Below are positions 6,093-9,248 of a DNA stretch of 9,248 nt, piece after piece (position 1 is the stretch's first letter; the number at the start of each line of letters is the position of its first letter). This DNA comes from Nitrospirota bacterium (GTDB lineage Bacteria; Nitrospirota; Nitrospiria; Nitrospirales; Nitrospiraceae). The DNA lies in contig SCVQ01000183.1 of assembly GCA_004296865.1 (NCBI GenBank), positions 1 through 9,248 of the forward strand, read 5' to 3'. Under the pieces are notes generated by a model. That model saw nothing but the letters and a program-made list of their open reading frames with translations. It was not told the DNA's origin and made no database searches. The position numbers were made by a program, and so were the translations under genes.

Positions 6093-6905
6093 TCAGTCCA
6101 GCGCGAGCGTGAGACACTTGGCGGACCCGCCGGCCTTCATAAACTCATCCAACGCCACCGCATGGGTTTCGTAGCCATGCTCCTGTAAGAGTTGCACCGT
6201 CTGGGGGCAGCCTGCCGGCAAGGCCACGTGCCGGCCGATGCAAACTGCGTTACAGGCAAAGCGGAGGGCTTCCATCTCGGCCACCACCAGGCGCCGGGCC
6301 TCGCAGACGCGATCCTCGATCACGACCCTGGCATAGCGGTCGAAGGCCGGCGGGTAGTACAGGAGATCTCCCCCGCTCAGCGGGCAGAAACACGTATCCA
6401 AGTGATAGAACCGGCCGTCTACAAGCTCGACCGGAATAATTTCGCACTCGAACAAGTCGCCCAGGCGGGTGTACGCGCGCATCTCGCTGCGCTGTCGATA
6501 CCCGCCGAACCAGAGCGGCTGGGGAGACTCAGGAACGCCAAGGAGATCCCCCGCCCCTTCGAAGTAGAGCCCCTCCTCCAGCCTCGTCACCTCATACCCG
6601 TGCGACTGGAACCAGGCTTCGAAGTACGGCTCCTCTCGCCGGCGCTCCGGATGCCGGAACCGGCTGGGAACCGCCCGTCGCCCCACCACCACCCCGGCGT
6701 TGGCGGTAAAGACCATGTCCGGCAGACCAGGCACCGGTGCGAGACGCTCCAGCACAGCCCCCGCTTGGGACCCCAACACGTTCATCAACTCGTGCCACTG
6801 TGCGCGGGCTCGATCAGGATCGACCCGGTTCGACATCCGCATCCAGGGATTGATCTCATAGTCGATGCTGAAATAGTCCGGCGGGCAGACCAGCAACCGA
6901 CTCAT
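6093..6905 (-). CDS. Arginine dihydrolase / dimethylargininase-like enzyme (amidinotransferase fold)
   Basis: A guanidino-group-modifying enzyme of the amidinotransferase superfamily (270 residues from ATG 6905). Catalytic-type residues are visible: FTANAG (66-71) with Asn69, FEGAGD (115-120), an active-site His in YHLDTCF (His168) and the nucleophilic Cys in GGSAKCL (Cys264). The sequence resembles the N-terminal half of cyanobacterial ArgZ/AgrE, which converts arginine to ornithine, CO2 and two ammonia. From memory, an Asn in this region separates dihydrolases from dimethylargininases. The start at 6905 overlaps the upstream stop as ATGA. An in-frame ATG at 6914 would add three residues but has a poorer ribosome site. 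The upstream gene matches the other half of AgrE, which supports ornithine rather than citrulline as product. Dimethylarginine hydrolysis is the main alternative. Confidence 0.82.
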   Translation of the reverse strand: MSRLLVCPPDYFSIDYEINPWMRMSNRVDPDRARAQWHELMNVLGSQAGAVLERLAPVPGLPDMVFTANAGVVVGRRAVPSRFRHPERRREEPYFEAWFQSHGYEVTRLEEGLYFEGAGDLLGVPESPQPLWFGGYRQRSEMRAYTRLGDLFECEIIPVELVDGRFYHLDTCFCPLSGGDLLYYPPAFDRYARVVIEDRVCEARRLVVAEMEALRFACNAVCIGRHVALPAGCPQTVQLLQEHGYETHAVALDEFMKAGGSAKCLTLALD

Positions 6906-8146
6906 GCCTTCCATCCCAACTCACGGGCCAGTTCGCGCAGGAACGAGGCCGCGTCCATCACAAGCCCGACGGCCTGGAAGCTCCCCCGGTCGGCCAGCTT
7001 GGTGGGGACCGCCGGATTCACATCCACGCAGACCGTCGGCACCGTGGCCGGCAAGAGATTGCCGGTGGCCACCGAATGCAGCGTCGATGCCACCAGCAGC
7101 GCCAGACCGACCCCCGGCAGCGCCGCTCGCATGGCGGCCTGGGCTTTCACCGAGTCCGTGATCACGCCGGGCAGCGGGCCGTCGTCCCGAATCGTCCCGG
7201 CCAGCACCACGCGAACCCCGCGTCGGACGCAGGCCGCCATGATCCCCTCCGTGATCACACCGGCCCGGACCGCCTCCTCGATCCCGCCGATCGCACGGAT
7301 GCGATTGATGGTCCGAAGATGATGCTCGTGGCCATGCGGGACCGCCCGGCCGGCCGTCAGGCCGTAGCCCAAGGAGGTCCCAAACAGATGCGCCTCCATG
7401 TCGTGTGCCGCCAAGGCATTGCCGCAAAACAGGACGTGAATGAATCCGGCCTCGATCAGCCAGGCCAGCGCCTCGCGACCGCCGGCATGGATGATGGCCG
7501 GCCCCCCGGCCAGCAGCACATCGCCTGCGCCTTGCCCTGCCGCCCGCGCATCACGGAGCGACTGCATGCGGCGCGCGATGTCGACGATGATGTGACCGTG
7601 CGGGCGCTCGGAAGACACCTGGGCTTCCATGAAACCGAACACGTCGCGCTCCTGGGGCCGTTCCAACGGAAGCACGCGGATGCCGTCGCGCCCGGTGGCG
7701 ATCCACTCTCCCTTCCTCACGTCTCCCATCGGGACCGCTCTCGCCGCCGCGAGCCCCCGATCCACCCGAACGGCAACGTCCATCTCGATCGCCTCGACAT
7801 CAAGCCAGCGGCCCTGCAGGCGAATCTGCGTCGGCAGGTGCGTCGTGGCATAGAAGCCTTCGGGAAGTATCCCGTCGGCGGGAGCGGCTTCGACCGTACA
7901 GTCCGACTCGCGTTCAATTGATGCGCCGTGGGGCTGAATGGCATCGAGGATGTCCGTCAACACGGCGGGGGAAGAGGCTCGGACGAGAATTCTGGCTCGA
8001 GACGGCTCGCCGCGGGTCACCCCGATCCGCACCTCGCTCAGATCGAAGGTGCCGCCCATCATCAGAATCGTGTCCAGGACCTTGGCGAGGATCAGCGAGT
8101 CGATAATGTGACCGTGCAGAACGACGGTCTCCTGTGCGAGAGCCAT
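6902..8146 (-). CDS. TIGR00300 / LOR-SDH-domain protein, probable ornithine cyclodeaminase type
   Basis: A 414-residue cytoplasmic protein of the TIGR00300 (LOR/SDH bifunctional enzyme conserved domain) family, unrelated in sequence to the mu-crystallin-type ornithine cyclodeaminases. Features are HGHIIDSLILAKVLD (11-25), the glycine-rich LLAGGPAIIHAGG (211-223), CGNALAAHDMEAHLFGTSLG (241-260), HGHEHHLRTINRIRAIG (271-287), GTIRDDGPLPGVITD (317-331) and VDVNPAVPTKLADRG (374-388). It aligns in kind with the C-terminal half of cyanobacterial AgrE, credited with converting ornithine to proline and ammonia. The open frame reaches a TTG at 8173, but the ATG at 8146 has GAGAGG 7 nt upstream (8154-8159) and begins at the family N-terminus. 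It overlaps the arginine dihydrolase-like gene by 4 bp and lies 52 bp after truD. Activity is inferred from family and partner gene. Confidence 0.87.
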   Translation of the reverse strand: MALAQETVVLHGHIIDSLILAKVLDTILMMGGTFDLSEVRIGVTRGEPSRARILVRASSPAVLTDILDAIQPHGASIERESDCTVEAAPADGILPEGFYATTHLPTQIRLQGRWLDVEAIEMDVAVRVDRGLAAARAVPMGDVRKGEWIATGRDGIRVLPLERPQERDVFGFMEAQVSSERPHGHIIVDIARRMQSLRDARAAGQGAGDVLLAGGPAIIHAGGREALAWLIEAGFIHVLFCGNALAAHDMEAHLFGTSLGYGLTAGRAVPHGHEHHLRTINRIRAIGGIEEAVRAGVITEGIMAACVRRGVRVVLAGTIRDDGPLPGVITDSVKAQAAMRAALPGVGLALLVASTLHSVATGNLLPATVPTVCVDVNPAVPTKLADRGSFQAVGLVMDAASFLRELARELGWKA

Positions 8147-8153
8147 GCCGTCA

Positions 8154-8159
8154 CCTCTC
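8154..8159 (-). promoter_or_regulatory. Ribosome binding site fixing the TIGR00300 gene start
   Basis: GAGAGG on the minus strand, 7 nt before the ATG at 8146. It favours this ATG over the in-frame TTG at 8173. The 52-bp gap to truD (8147-8198) has no convincing terminator or promoter, consistent with read-through from truD. Confidence 0.65.
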
Positions 8160-8198
8160 TTCCCCCACCGCAAGGGGCAAGACGTCAGCGCCTTCGCC

Positions 8199-9248
8199 TC
8201 ACATGTCGCGTCTGTGATCGTCCGTCTTCATCAACTCGCGCAACACGCTGGTCGCATACGCACCGGGAGGCAGCGCGAAGGACACCGTCAACGCATTGCC
8301 CTGCAGGGACCAGTCCAACCCCTCCAGCTTCACGCGCAGAGCCCGGCGCTCACCACGAAACCCGCAGTCCTTTGCCGCCTGAGTCAATGATTCGGGTGTG
8401 GCCCCCAGGTCGGCTGCCACTCTCCGTTCGATATCGCCAGGCTCGCCCGACGCCCAGGGGGCCCGCGAACCGAACAAGGGGCCGGTGGGGCTGATCTCAA
8501 AGGCCTGAGCCCGTGGCTGCTCCACCGTCGCATCTTCGACCGGGAAACAGGCGCCGTTCTCCTGCTTCATCGCCCAGTCCCCCGTGAGCACCTGGTCGAT
8601 CCGCGCGATTCGACGAGCCAGTATGTGATTGAACAGAAACGACTGGTAGGCGTGCAGATACCAGAGCCGTTTGGACTTCGGCATCCGGCCACGGCGAGCC
8701 CCGTCCTGCAACAGCTCTGCGCCGATCCGGTGATTGAGCCCATCCCGCCCCTGCCGCTGAGGCCCGAAATAATTGGGGACCCCGCGTCGCGAGAGGGCCT
8801 CTAAGATGGACGGCACCGATTCGGCCGCGCCCGGCTGTACCCCTCGGATCACCAACGTAAAGACATTGCCGGCGTGGTGCCCGGTACGCAGCCGGTTGCG
8901 GTGCCGCCCCAGCACCTCCACGGAAAGGATCCGCTCATCCGGTCGCAGCTTGGACAGCGCGTCCGGCGCAACCCCCTGCAGGGAGACCATCTGGGTCGTG
9001 ACTGCATTGGCATCCTTGAGCCCGGCCACGCCGACACACCGGGCCTTGACGCCCCAGGTCGAGGCCAACCGCTCAACCAACTGGGGCGTGGACAACCCGC
9101 GCTTGGTGATGCGGAGATAGAGGTGTTCCCCCTCGCCGCAGGGCAGATAGAGGGGCCGCTCTTCGACGCGGAAGTCTTCCGGCATGGTCCGGATCATACC
9201 TCCGACGCCGGGCACCGCTGCCGTCAGATACGGCAACGTCGGCTCAGT
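8199..9248 (-). CDS. truD: tRNA pseudouridine(13) synthase TruD, 5' end outside window
   Basis: TruD makes pseudouridine at position 13 of tRNA (tRNA-Glu in E. coli). The catalytic block GLKDANAVTTQ, with its Asp about 79 residues into the visible part, matches the family motif that holds Asp80 in E. coli. Upstream is GGMIRTMPEDFRVEE, typical of the N-terminus, and later RGVPNYFGPQR and the core WYLHAYQSFLFN. The usual RFG after GxQ is RQG here. The frame is open to the right edge. A TTG at 9236 could serve as start, but the upstream codons (TEPT before LPYLTA) look like normal family sequence, so the true start is probably just past 9248. About 349 residues are visible, near full length. The stop at 8199 is followed 52 bp later by the TIGR00300 gene. 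Confidence 0.95.
   Translation of the reverse strand, partial: TEPTLPYLTAAVPGVGGMIRTMPEDFRVEERPLYLPCGEGEHLYLRITKRGLSTPQLVERLASTWGVKARCVGVAGLKDANAVTTQMVSLQGVAPDALSKLRPDERILSVEVLGRHRNRLRTGHHAGNVFTLVIRGVQPGAAESVPSILEALSRRGVPNYFGPQRQGRDGLNHRIGAELLQDGARRGRMPKSKRLWYLHAYQSFLFNHILARRIARIDQVLTGDWAMKQENGACFPVEDATVEQPRAQAFEISPTGPLFGSRAPWASGEPGDIERRVAADLGATPESLTQAAKDCGFRGERRALRVKLEGLDWSLQGNALTVSFALPPGAYATSVLRELMKTDDHRRDM

Noticed and set aside
7076..7921. Long plus-strand open frame opposite the TIGR00300 gene
   Set aside because: Low-complexity Arg/His/Pro-rich translation typical of a shadow frame; the minus-strand gene is well supported.
8147..8198. Possible terminator or promoter between truD and the TIGR00300 gene
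   Set aside because: Only a weak CCCC/GGGG pairing next to the ribosome site was seen, with no U-tract and no -35/-10 pair.

Overview
The window is a dense, GC-rich bacterial chromosomal segment of ordinary housekeeping and metabolic genes. I see no rRNA, tRNA, insertion sequence, phage gene or CRISPR array. Six complete and two edge-truncated coding regions were read, plus two small genes on the opposite strand. Gene content, protein style and short AGCTKATGGC-like and GACTTTC-like repeats between convergent genes remind me of Nitrospirota (Nitrospira-like). That placement is an impression from memory, not a computed result.

Layout, following transcription on the minus strand (right to left). 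(1) An operon-like set: truD (tRNA pseudouridine-13 synthase, 5' end outside the window), then a TIGR00300/LOR-SDH-domain protein (probable ornithine cyclodeaminase type), then an arginine dihydrolase/dimethylargininase-like amidinotransferase-fold enzyme overlapping it by ATGA. (2) A small plus-strand zinc-ribbon membrane protein, separated from set 1 by a 69-bp convergent gap that holds a large nested inverted repeat. (3) gpsA with a clear sigma70-type promoter, followed 14 bp later by larB. (4) A plus-strand secreted protein with a FlgD-like Ig region, convergent with larB across another 69-bp gap made of short repeats. (5) larC, a CaCA-family cation exchanger overlapping larC by GTGA, and the N-terminal part of pdxA 4 bp further on.

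Two functional themes stand out. First, the amidinotransferase and TIGR00300 genes correspond to the two halves of the cyanobacterial fusion enzyme AgrE/ArgZ, here as two coupled genes in reverse order. This suggests an arginine to ornithine to proline route with release of ammonia. Second, LarB and LarC are two of the three enzymes that make the nickel-pincer nucleotide cofactor. LarE and any LarA-type client lie outside the window. LarC is translationally coupled to an exchanger whose metal-site motifs deviate from the canonical ones.

Nothing here looks like a defence system or other wholly new machinery. The split arginine/proline module and the LarC-exchanger pair are the most interesting content.
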